Source: an uncultured Oscillospiraceae bacterium
Lineage (GTDB): Bacteria; Bacillota; Clostridia; Oscillospirales; Acutalibacteraceae
Length of the DNA: 7,724 bases
Direction: 5' to 3'
Assembly: GCA_900552115.1 (NCBI GenBank)
Contig: URYP01000105.1
Coordinates: 1-7,724, forward strand
Positions 1-5,640 of the stretch are shown piece after piece (the stretch's first letter is position 1; each line of letters begins with the position of its first letter). The translations under genes were made by a program, and so were the position numbers. Below the pieces are notes generated by a model that was not told where the DNA came from, did not search any database, and saw only the letters and a list, made by a program, of their open reading frames with translations.

Positions 1-1212
1 GGTGCTGCGGCAGGAAAGCCCTCTGCGTTCTCCCGGTTCCTTTCCTATATGAAAGCCAATCCGGTGGTTGCCTGGGTTTCCGGCGGTGGGCTGCTGGCGG
101 TGATCGCCCTTTGTATTATCCTTCCTATCGCGCTTTCTGGCGGAGGGGAAAAAAGGCCGACAGGAGGGGGCGGCGGTGGGAATACGCCTGTCATCAGCCA
201 GCCGCAGACGAGTAATCCGGAACCGACAACAGACCCAGAGCCTACTACAGAACCTCCAGCGGAAATGGTGGCGCAGGATCTTGGCATCCTCAACGCTACG
301 ATTGAGATCCCGTCGGATTATACGAGGGTTGAGGAGGGGACGATTTTTATCAATGAGGCTAAAGGCTGCGGTATGATGATGGATTATCTTTGGAACATTG
401 ACGGACCCATCTACTCCCTTGCCGATGTGGAATCCCAGAGAGAAGCTATTGCCGCCAACCTGATGCAGAACCTGTTTGAAGTTTCGGATTATCAGATCCT
501 TGCTGCCGGACCCGATCAGGTGGGAAGCGCAGGCGCCTATCAAATCTATCTTGAAGGCACCGACAGCGAAGGCGTCTCCAACGAAGTGGTCATTATGGCG
601 GTGGAGGGGTATGATTTCGGCTGTTATTTCATCATCACGAGCTATCCCAAGGGGGACAAAGCCGCCGAAGCGGAAATCCATTCCATCATCCAGTCCTTTG
701 AGAGCAACGGTGCGCCGGAGACAACGTACAAGATGTACTATGGCTCTAAGAGCGGCGTCAAGGTGATTGTGGACGATGCCGTGGCAGCAGGACGCGTGAT
801 GGACACGACTGTTAACCTGGGAGAGGCCGGAGCGGCGGCCGAATTGGTTATTTACCCAACGGACGCGGCAATGGAAGCCGGCTTTGGGAGCGCTACGCCG
901 GACAGCGGGATTGTGGAAATAGGGAATGCCGGCCAGCTGGGAATGAGCAGCCCGGAGGAGGTCTTGCAGTTTCAGAGAGACGTGGCGTCTAGCGCGGGCG
1001 TTTCCGTAGGTGAAACATACACGTCGCAGTTGGGCGGCGTGGAATGGCTGTGCATGGATTGGACCATGAATGAATTTACGTTCAGTGTTGCCTCCGCCAT
1101 GATCGACGGCAAGTGTTACGCTGTTAGCTGCATGTTCAACAGCTCCAACAAAGATGCGGTTGTCGCTTTGCATCAACAGGCCATGGCGTCCGTCCGTGCA
1201 TGGGAGGGATAA
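1..1212 (+). CDS. C-terminal part of a membrane-anchored receptor-like protein, probably a Ser/Thr kinase (5' end outside window)
   Basis: The frame is open from the first base, so the gene begins left of the window; the internal ATG at 49 has no good ribosome binding site. The visible 403 residues are a short basic juxtamembrane stretch, one membrane helix (about residues 22-46), a low-complexity Gly/Pro/Thr linker (about 47-85), and an extracytoplasmic domain of about 310 residues. This domain aligns with the C-terminal half of the kinase at 2496-4646: both have PxxY near the start, a YSLADVE/YTLSDVE-type motif, FGCY (here residues 206-209) followed by YPxGD, SF.SNG, and a late GG[VI][ED]W motif (here 345-349). 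Even the GKP...RF stretch before the membrane helix is shared. I therefore infer a cytoplasmic kinase domain in the missing part, but a receptor without a kinase is possible. The ligand is unknown. The next gene starts 5 bp after the stop. Confidence 0.85.
   Translation, partial: GAAAGKPSAFSRFLSYMKANPVVAWVSGGGLLAVIALCIILPIALSGGGEKRPTGGGGGGNTPVISQPQTSNPEPTTDPEPTTEPPAEMVAQDLGILNATIEIPSDYTRVEEGTIFINEAKGCGMMMDYLWNIDGPIYSLADVESQREAIAANLMQNLFEVSDYQILAAGPDQVGSAGAYQIYLEGTDSEGVSNEVVIMAVEGYDFGCYFIITSYPKGDKAAEAEIHSIIQSFESNGAPETTYKMYYGSKSGVKVIVDDAVAAGRVMDTTVNLGEAGAAAELVIYPTDAAMEAGFGSATPDSGIVEIGNAGQLGMSSPEEVLQFQRDVASSAGVSVGETYTSQLGGVEWLCMDWTMNEFTFSVASAMIDGKCYAVSCMFNSSNKDAVVALHQQAMASVRAWEG
1202..1208 (+). 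promoter_or_regulatory. Ribosome binding site fixing the start at 1218
   Basis: GGGAGGG lies 9 bases before the ATG at 1218. It overlaps the last codons of the upstream gene. It rules out the in-frame ATG at 1200, which would place this motif inside the coding region, and suggests translational coupling. Confidence 0.7.
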
Positions 1213-1217
1213 CCAGC

Positions 1218-1763
1218 ATGGAAGATCTTATTCTAATTCTCGTTCTGAGCGGCATCGGCCTTGTCACGCTTCTGGTTTCCGTCTGGCTGTTCTACAGGAA
1301 GAAAAGAAAAACGACGGAGAAGAAGAGAGCCTGCACGGCGGAATGCCGGGCGGCCATTGTGGACGCAGTAAACTATCATGTCAAAAGTAAGTATCGTCTG
1401 GCAAAGGCCGCGGGGGCTGTTTCCGTGGCTCATCTTCTCAGCGGTGCAGGCGGCTCCGTTGGGAAAATGGCTTCCCTGGGGGTGAAAACGGCGACGCTGG
1501 GACTCTATTATTATCCCGTGTACCGGTATACCTACCGGGGAGAGACCTATGAACAGATCGGCGATGTCCCGGCAATGGAGGAACAGGCTCGGAAAAAGGT
1601 GGGAACGGAGCTTACGCTTTTTATCGATCCGGCCAAACCTACCAGCTTTTACTGCCTGGAGGAGGAAAAGGGTTACTTTCAGCAGCGCCTTGCCTACCTG
1701 ATCGTCGCTCTTCTCGTCATTGCGGTTTTGATTATGATTGGAGTCATGTGGCTAACAATATAG
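1218..1763 (+). CDS. Small two-helix membrane protein, DUF3592-like
   Basis: This 181-residue protein has an N-terminal membrane helix (about 4-26) followed by a strongly basic KKRKTTEKKR segment, a soluble middle part, and a second helix (about 157-179). The middle holds a beta-rich pattern YPVYRYTYRGETYE...VGTELTLFIDP, typical of DUF3592-type proteins, where a Y/F-x-Y-x-G-x-x-Y strand pair is followed by G-x-x-V-x-[IV]-Y-x-[DN]-P. The assignment comes from pattern recall, not a profile search. The protein is a paralog of the gene at 1844-2287 but carries an extra Gly/Ala-rich stretch (about residues 65-95). No enzymatic residues are evident. It starts 5 bp after the receptor-like gene, so the two are almost certainly co-transcribed and perhaps work together at the membrane. 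Confidence 0.85.
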   Translation: MEDLILILVLSGIGLVTLLVSVWLFYRKKRKTTEKKRACTAECRAAIVDAVNYHVKSKYRLAKAAGAVSVAHLLSGAGGSVGKMASLGVKTATLGLYYYPVYRYTYRGETYEQIGDVPAMEEQARKKVGTELTLFIDPAKPTSFYCLEEEKGYFQQRLAYLIVALLVIAVLIMIGVMWLTI

Positions 1764-1769
1764 CTTCAG

Positions 1770-1799
1770 CGCCTGCCGCAGCGAAACCTGCGGCAGGCG
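1770..1799 (+). terminator. Strong GC-rich hairpin, possible terminator or attenuator
   Basis: A perfect 12-bp inverted repeat (CGCCTGCCGCAG with its reverse complement) encloses a 6-base loop CGAAAC, beginning 6 bases after the stop at 1763. The stem is followed by GTTTCCC and then an A-run, not a clean T-tract. It may therefore be a weak intrinsic terminator, an mRNA 3'-end stabiliser, or a partial read-through point inside the operon. The structure is seen directly; its role is inferred. Confidence 0.5.
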
Positions 1800-1830
1800 G
1801 TTTCCCTAAAAAAGATTGGTGCGGGCGGAA

Positions 1831-1836
1831 AGGAGG
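1831..1836 (+). promoter_or_regulatory. Ribosome binding site fixing the start at 1844
   Basis: AGGAGG lies 7 bases before the ATG at 1844. A longer in-frame reading from 1748 would overlap the previous gene and run through the hairpin, so the shorter start is preferred. Confidence 0.75.
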
Positions 1837-1843
1837 GGGACGC

Positions 1844-2287
1844 ATGAATTTTGCAGAGGATATTGCGTGGATTCTGATTGTATGCGCGATAATATATCCG
1901 CTTTGCGCGATATTTTTCGTGCCTGCCCACTTTTACAAGAAAAAGACGCAGAGAGGGAGCGGCTGCACGGTTTTTCTAAAAGCGACCGTCATCGAACCGC
2001 TGAGGATTCGGATCAAGCATTCCTACCATTATTTTATGATATACCAATACGAGTATATGGGCTACGTCTATCAAAAAAACACCGGCATCGATTTGGCCTA
2101 TCATCAGGCGCAGAAGAAGATCGGAACTGAGGTGGAGATTTACATTGACCCATCTGATCCGGAAAAATACTTCTGTCCCGCCGATGTCAAGATGTATCGG
2201 ATGATTCAGATCTGCCTTCTGTGCTGCGGGTGGCTTGCAATTGTGGGAACGCCCATCGCCTGTTTTATATTAGAGTATTTATATTAG
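1844..2287 (+). CDS. Small two-helix membrane protein, DUF3592-like paralog
   Basis: This 147-residue protein has the same plan as the gene at 1218-1763: an N-terminal membrane helix (about 8-28), a basic YKKKTQR segment, a beta-rich core with YQYEYMGYVYQ and GTEVEIYIDPSDPEKYF, and a C-terminal hydrophobic helix (about 121-143). The core matches its neighbour nearly position for position (QAQKKIGTEVEIYIDP against EQARKKVGTELTLFIDP), so the two arose by duplication. It lacks the neighbour's Gly/Ala-rich insert. DUF3592 membership is by pattern recall. Function is unknown; a helper or partner of the flanking receptor kinases is a plausible guess. The last codons lie in a 13-bp direct repeat. 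Confidence 0.85.
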   Translation: MNFAEDIAWILIVCAIIYPLCAIFFVPAHFYKKKTQRGSGCTVFLKATVIEPLRIRIKHSYHYFMIYQYEYMGYVYQKNTGIDLAYHQAQKKIGTEVEIYIDPSDPEKYFCPADVKMYRMIQICLLCCGWLAIVGTPIACFILEYLY

Positions 2288-2290
2288 AGT
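2264..2290 (+). repeat. Tandem 13-bp direct repeat (14-bp period) at the end of the DUF3592-like gene
   Basis: TTTATATTAGAGT occurs at 2264-2276 and again at 2278-2290, with one base between. The second copy supplies the stop codon. Without the duplication the gene would end in ...CFILEL instead of ...CFILEYLY, so the change affects only the tail. It looks like a replication-slippage duplication in an AT-rich spot. Confidence 0.8.
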
Positions 2291-2376
2291 TATAGATTGC
2301 GACGATCCAAGACGCTGGGGCCGTATTCTGTTCGGTTTGTCTGGAGGAAAGGGAGAAACAGCCCTTGATTGAGGAG

Positions 2377-2499
2377 ATGATGAATGTCTTTCCGTTCATT
2401 CTGGAAGAGCTGGGTATGATCGCGTTGATGGAAGTGGTTTTTCTGCTGTTGCGGGTGAAAGGCCGGGGCGCAAGTACAAAGAAGAGGAGTGAAACATGA
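2377..2499 (+). CDS. Possible 40-residue hydrophobic small protein overlapping the kinase start
   Basis: A frame from the ATG at 2377 (or 2380) encodes about 40 residues with a hydrophobic middle (FPFILEELGMIALMEVVFLL) and a basic tail (RVKGRGASTKKRSE). Its TGA overlaps the kinase ATG in an ATGA arrangement, which favours translational coupling. Against it, GAGGAG sits directly against the first ATG (3 bases before the second), too close for a normal binding site. The frame is open further upstream, from 2296, without a good start codon; that stretch has a CSVC motif. It could be a real small membrane protein, the remnant of a decayed gene, or chance. Confidence 0.3.
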   Translation: MMNVFPFILEELGMIALMEVVFLLLRVKGRGASTKKRSET

Positions 2500-4646
2500 A
2501 CTTGGAACATATCTGCTATGGCTGCTTTCAGGAAAAGCCGGACGATTCCCCTGTCTGCCCCCACTGCGGGTTTAATGCGGAGGAGGAGCAGCCGTTTTTG
2601 GCGCTGCCCATGGGCGCACTGCTGAACGGCCGCTACATGACCGGAAAGGTCCTGGGCGTGGGCGGGTTCGGCATCACCTATCTGGGCTATGACCTGACGC
2701 TGGAGATTAAGGTAGCCGTCAAGGAATATATGCCCTCCGGTCTTGCTACCCGGCATTCCGATAAGTACAGCGTGGCACTGACCGGACGGGGCCAGGAGGA
2801 TTATCAAAACGGCATGGAGCGCTTTTTAGAGGAAGCGCGGATCCTTGCCAAACTGCAGAATACGCCGAACATCGTGTCGGTGCAGAATTATTTTAAGGAA
2901 AACAACACGGCCTATTTCGTGATGGAATATATCGACGGCATGAGCCTGAAGGCATACGTTGCATCCCAGGGCGGGAAGATTCCCTATGACCAGGCGCTGA
3001 CCATCCTGATGCCGGTGATGCAGGCGTTGACGCAGGTTCATGCCCTGAATCTGACCCACCGGGATATCAGCCCGGACAACATCTCCATTACCTCCAAGGG
3101 GGAGAGCAAGCTGCTGGATTTCGGCGCGGCCCGGTTTTCTATCGGAGATGAAAAAAGCGTGTCGGTCATCCTGAAACATGGCTACGCGCCGGAGGAGCAG
3201 TATTCCAGTAAGGGAAACCAGGGGCCCTGGACGGATGTGTACGCCATGGGCGCCACCCTGTACCGCTGCGTGACCGGGGAGCTGCCGCCGGATTCCATCA
3301 TGCGGGTCCATAACGATACGCTGAAAAAGCCCTCGGAGCTGGGCGTTCCCCTGCCTCCGCAGGTGGAACAGGCGATCATGAAGGCGCTCGCGGTAAAAGC
3401 GGAGGATCGTTTCTCCACCATGGAGGCCTTTATTGAAGGGATTACCGGGAAAACCCCGGCGTCTTTCCATCACCGTACCATGGCTGTGCCATCCGGTCAA
3501 ACGGCTGCAGGTTCCGATGGAAAGCCGGGGCTTTGGACCAGATTCCGGCGGAGCCATATCGGGGTACAGATCACGGCGCTGGTGCTGTGCGTTGCTGTGC
3601 TGGTGCTGGGCGTCTGGGGAGCAGTAGCGGGGATCGGTGCGCTGACCGGCGGGAAAGCAGAGCCGGGTTCTTCTGACGGGCCATCTGGCACTCCTTTCGA
3701 TATAACAGTGCAGGAACCCGAGGGCGTAGACGATGTCGCCTTGCAGGACTACACTCAGGAGTATCTGAATATCACCATGGGGATCCCCCAGGGGTATGCA
3801 GAAACAGAGTCCGGCAGCGGAGCTTTTGCTTCATCGGATGGGAGCGCTACCCTGCAGGTGGGATTTTACGATAAGGCCGCCGGTTTTCCGGTGTATACCC
3901 TTTCTGATGTGGAGGAGAACGCGGAGAAATATGTCCAGTATTATATCGGCCTGCTGGAGAGCACCAATATCACAAAGCATGAGATCCTCAGCCGGGGTTA
4001 CCGGGAGGGCAGTTCTTTGGACACCTACTTGATCCAGTTTTCTGCTACCGAAAGCGGAGGCACAACCATGGAATTTTTGGCGGCGTTCATCGAATGCCAG
4101 AACGGCTTTGGCTGCTACAATCTCATCGGCGCCTATCCCCAGGGAGATGAGAAAGCGCAGGCGGAAATCTTTGCAGCAATGGATTCCTTCCGAAGCAACG
4201 GTCCGGCGGGCACAATTTACCAGCGATTTTATGATGAAAATCTCCCGTTTCAATTCCTCTATTGGGAGGACGAGAGCGAGATTCAGTTTACTGTGCTCGG
4301 AGAAAGCCGGCTAAGGATGGAGAAAAGTACGGCTGCGGTTGGTGTGGAAGTGCAAAGTCAGCAGATAAGCGATACTTTCAATAAGGAAATCTGGATGGAT
4401 GGTATTGCGGAAGTACTGGTCAAAGAATCTTTTCAACCGCGAAAAGAACGTTGGCAATACAAGAGCGGCGGAATTGACTGGATTGTTGATGAGTACACCT
4501 ATACTGAAGATGACACCTATCTCAGCGTTTACGGCGGCGAGTACGGCGGCTTGGCGTTTGTGATTCTTATCAGTGCAGCAACAGAAGACGAGCTTTTCGA
4601 CGGAATGCTGTTGGATGTGACCAATACGATTCGACCTGTGAAATAG
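2496..4646 (+). CDS. Zinc-ribbon Hanks-type Ser/Thr protein kinase with membrane helix and extracellular sensor domain
   Basis: This complete 716-residue transmembrane receptor kinase presumably phosphorylates cytoplasmic partners in response to an outside signal. A short zinc ribbon comes first (C7xxC10, C21xxC24). The kinase domain (about 47-315) shows the Gly loop GVGGFG (54-59), the ATP-binding lysine K76 in VAVKEY, a likely helix-C glutamate around E112/E113, catalytic loop HRDISPDN (188-195, D190), DFG (208-210), APE (231-233) and DVYAMG (247-252). The catalytic-loop lysine is serine (S192). After a linker comes one membrane helix (about 355-380) and an ectodomain (about 400-716) paralogous to that of the gene at the left edge, including FGCY (538-541) and GGIDW (658-662). 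Its two halves end similarly and may be an internal duplication. GGAG six bases before the ATG supports this start. It differs from PrkC/PknB-type receptors in having no recognisable PASTA repeats. Confidence 0.95.
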   Translation: MNLEHICYGCFQEKPDDSPVCPHCGFNAEEEQPFLALPMGALLNGRYMTGKVLGVGGFGITYLGYDLTLEIKVAVKEYMPSGLATRHSDKYSVALTGRGQEDYQNGMERFLEEARILAKLQNTPNIVSVQNYFKENNTAYFVMEYIDGMSLKAYVASQGGKIPYDQALTILMPVMQALTQVHALNLTHRDISPDNISITSKGESKLLDFGAARFSIGDEKSVSVILKHGYAPEEQYSSKGNQGPWTDVYAMGATLYRCVTGELPPDSIMRVHNDTLKKPSELGVPLPPQVEQAIMKALAVKAEDRFSTMEAFIEGITGKTPASFHHRTMAVPSGQTAAGSDGKPGLWTRFRRSHIGVQITALVLCVAVLVLGVWGAVAGIGALTGGKAEPGSSDGPSGTPFDITVQEPEGVDDVALQDYTQEYLNITMGIPQGYAETESGSGAFASSDGSATLQVGFYDKAAGFPVYTLSDVEENAEKYVQYYIGLLESTNITKHEILSRGYREGSSLDTYLIQFSATESGGTTMEFLAAFIECQNGFGCYNLIGAYPQGDEKAQAEIFAAMDSFRSNGPAGTIYQRFYDENLPFQFLYWEDESEIQFTVLGESRLRMEKSTAAVGVEVQSQQISDTFNKEIWMDGIAEVLVKESFQPRKERWQYKSGGIDWIVDEYTYTEDDTYLSVYGGEYGGLAFVILISAATEDELFDGMLLDVTNTIRPVK

Positions 4647-4670
4647 ATGACAGCCCCGTTTCCGGGGGAA

Positions 4671-4675
4671 AGGAG
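4671..4675 (+). promoter_or_regulatory. Ribosome binding site supporting a GTG start at 4682
   Basis: AGGAG followed by six A residues leads straight to GTG at 4682. The next in-frame ATG, at 4721, has no comparable motif, so the GTG start is preferred. Confidence 0.7.
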
Positions 4676-4681
4676 AAAAAA

Positions 4682-4993
4682 GTGCTGAGTTTAAAAAGAA
4701 ATGTCAACTGTCCCCGCCGCATGGCTGTGTACGCCGTCTTTGACGTGCTGGACCGGATGGGCTGCCAATACGAGCAGGTGCTGGTCGGCGATATCAAGGC
4801 GGAGGCGAAGGTGCTGGGGCATACCAGTGAGTACGCCTTTGCCGTGACGGAACAGACCATCAACACATCGATCCTCCATGTTTCCATGCTCCGTCCGGCA
4901 AGCGGCCTGAGTGAGGAGGAAAAACAGCTGGCAGTACGTTATCTGGCAGACAGCGTACTGCAGCATATCGATGAAGTACAGGCTTTAGAATGA
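4682..4993 (+). CDS. Conserved-looking small protein of unknown function
   Basis: I do not recognise this 103-residue soluble protein. It has no signal peptide or membrane helix. The sequence suggests an alternating alpha/beta fold: an N-terminal strand (LSLKRNVNCP), a helix with MAVYAVFDVLDRMG, several strands (YEQVLVGDIKAEAKVL, YAFAVTEQ, SILHVSML), and a C-terminal helix (EEEKQLAVRYLADSVLQHI). The order resembles that of the N-terminal domain of the next protein, so the two could share a fold, but identity is too low to claim homology. It lies 35 bp after the kinase and 13 bp before the zinc-ribbon gene, so it is probably co-transcribed. A cytoplasmic partner or substrate of the kinase is a guess from position only. 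Confidence 0.8.
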   Translation: MLSLKRNVNCPRRMAVYAVFDVLDRMGCQYEQVLVGDIKAEAKVLGHTSEYAFAVTEQTINTSILHVSMLRPASGLSEEEKQLAVRYLADSVLQHIDEVQALE

Positions 4994-4998
4994 GGAGG
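4993..4998 (+). promoter_or_regulatory. Ribosome binding site overlapping the upstream stop codon
   Basis: AGGAGG begins with the last base of the TGA stop at 4991-4993 and lies 8 bases before the ATG at 5007. The overlap suggests coupled translation of the two genes. Confidence 0.7.
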
Positions 4999-5006
4999 AA
5001 GACGAG

Positions 5007-5624
5007 ATGGCAAATGAATCGAGAGTATTCCGGCTGCCTGCCGGCATGAGTACCCAGGTGGTGGCAAACGCGGTGGAGGCGTTCCTTTCATCCGCCAAGG
5101 GGATGGAAGTACAGAGTGCCGAAACCACAGAAGGCTATGTGGTGCAGGGCCGTCAGGAAAAAGACGGCTGGAAGACCATTGCCGGCATGAGGATGGCTAC
5201 GACGGTGCAGATGATCCGGATGGATGACAACTTAAACGTCACCGTGGGTCAGGGCGAATGGTCGGATAAGATCGGCGCCGGCGCGCTGGGATGGTTTATC
5301 GCATGGCCGCTGGCGGTGACTGCCGGTGTGGGCGCCTACAAGCAGAAAAAGCTGCCGGAAGAGATTTTCCAGGTGATTGAGCAGTGCATCGTCTCCGGCG
5401 GCCGCTCGGTGGTGGTGCGAAACGCCGGGGCGGAACTGAACGCGGGTATGGTGGTTTGCCCCGCCTGCAAAACCCAGTGTGCGGCCGGCGCCAAATTCTG
5501 CAACAACTGCGGGGCGAAGCTGGAAAACAAATGCCCCCAGTGCGGGGCGGAGATACCGCCCGGAAGCCGCTTCTGCGGAGCATGCGGAGCACCGCTTTCC
5601 TCGCAGGGCGCTCCGGTGCGATAA
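5007..5624 (+). CDS. Double-zinc-ribbon protein with a hydrophobic middle segment
   Basis: This 205-residue protein has an N-terminal alpha/beta domain (about 5-88; RVFRLPAGMSTQVVANAVEAFL, then strands including GYVVQGRQ and LNVTVGQGEW), a Gly-rich hydrophobic segment (about 89-111, GALGWFIAWPLAVTAGVGAY) that may touch or cross the membrane, a short helix (LPEEIFQVIEQCI), and a C-terminal double zinc ribbon. The ribbons are C151/C154/C165/C168 and C176/C179/C190/C193, spaced CxxC-x10-CxxC twice with a CG after each, as in DZR-type domains, which bind zinc structurally and often mediate protein contacts. An extra cysteine (C158) sits in the first ribbon. The shared use of zinc ribbons with the kinase N-terminus hints at a common cytoplasmic complex, which is inference. 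The exact family name of the N-terminal domain is not known to me. Confidence 0.9.
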   Translation: MANESRVFRLPAGMSTQVVANAVEAFLSSAKGMEVQSAETTEGYVVQGRQEKDGWKTIAGMRMATTVQMIRMDDNLNVTVGQGEWSDKIGAGALGWFIAWPLAVTAGVGAYKQKKLPEEIFQVIEQCIVSGGRSVVVRNAGAELNAGMVVCPACKTQCAAGAKFCNNCGAKLENKCPQCGAEIPPGSRFCGACGAPLSSQGAPVR

Positions 5625-5626
5625 AG

Positions 5627-5633
5627 GGAGGAG
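5627..5633 (+). promoter_or_regulatory. Ribosome binding site fixing the start at 5641
   Basis: GGAGGAG lies 7 bases before the ATG at 5641. The frame stays open back to 5479, but that part overlaps the double-zinc-ribbon gene, and only the start at 5641 puts a signal peptide at the N-terminus. Confidence 0.8.
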
Positions 5634-5640
5634 ATTGCGT

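Noticed and set aside
49..51. ATG at 49 as the true start of the first gene
   Set aside because: The frame is open to the window edge, there is no ribosome binding site before 49, and residues before it match the juxtamembrane region of the paralogous kinase.
161..180. G-rich tract as a phase-variation switch
   Set aside because: The longest pure G-run is too short and is interrupted; it simply encodes the Gly-rich linker.
2241..2296. Promoter-like elements: TATATT at 2266 and 2280, TATAGA at 2291
   Set aside because: No TTGACA-like element lies at a proper 16-18 base distance; the motifs follow from the AT-rich direct repeat. A promoter here is possible but cannot be supported.
2265..3557. 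Minus-strand open frames opposite the kinase (2265-2807 and 2826-3557)
   Set aside because: The opposite strand encodes an unmistakable kinase with conserved motifs; these frames have no recognisable domains and are shadows.
4654..4667. Short hairpin CCCCG-TTTC-CGGGG after the kinase stop codon
   Set aside because: The stem is only 5 bp, no T-tract follows, and the ribosome binding site of the next gene comes right after it, so it is unlikely to terminate transcription.
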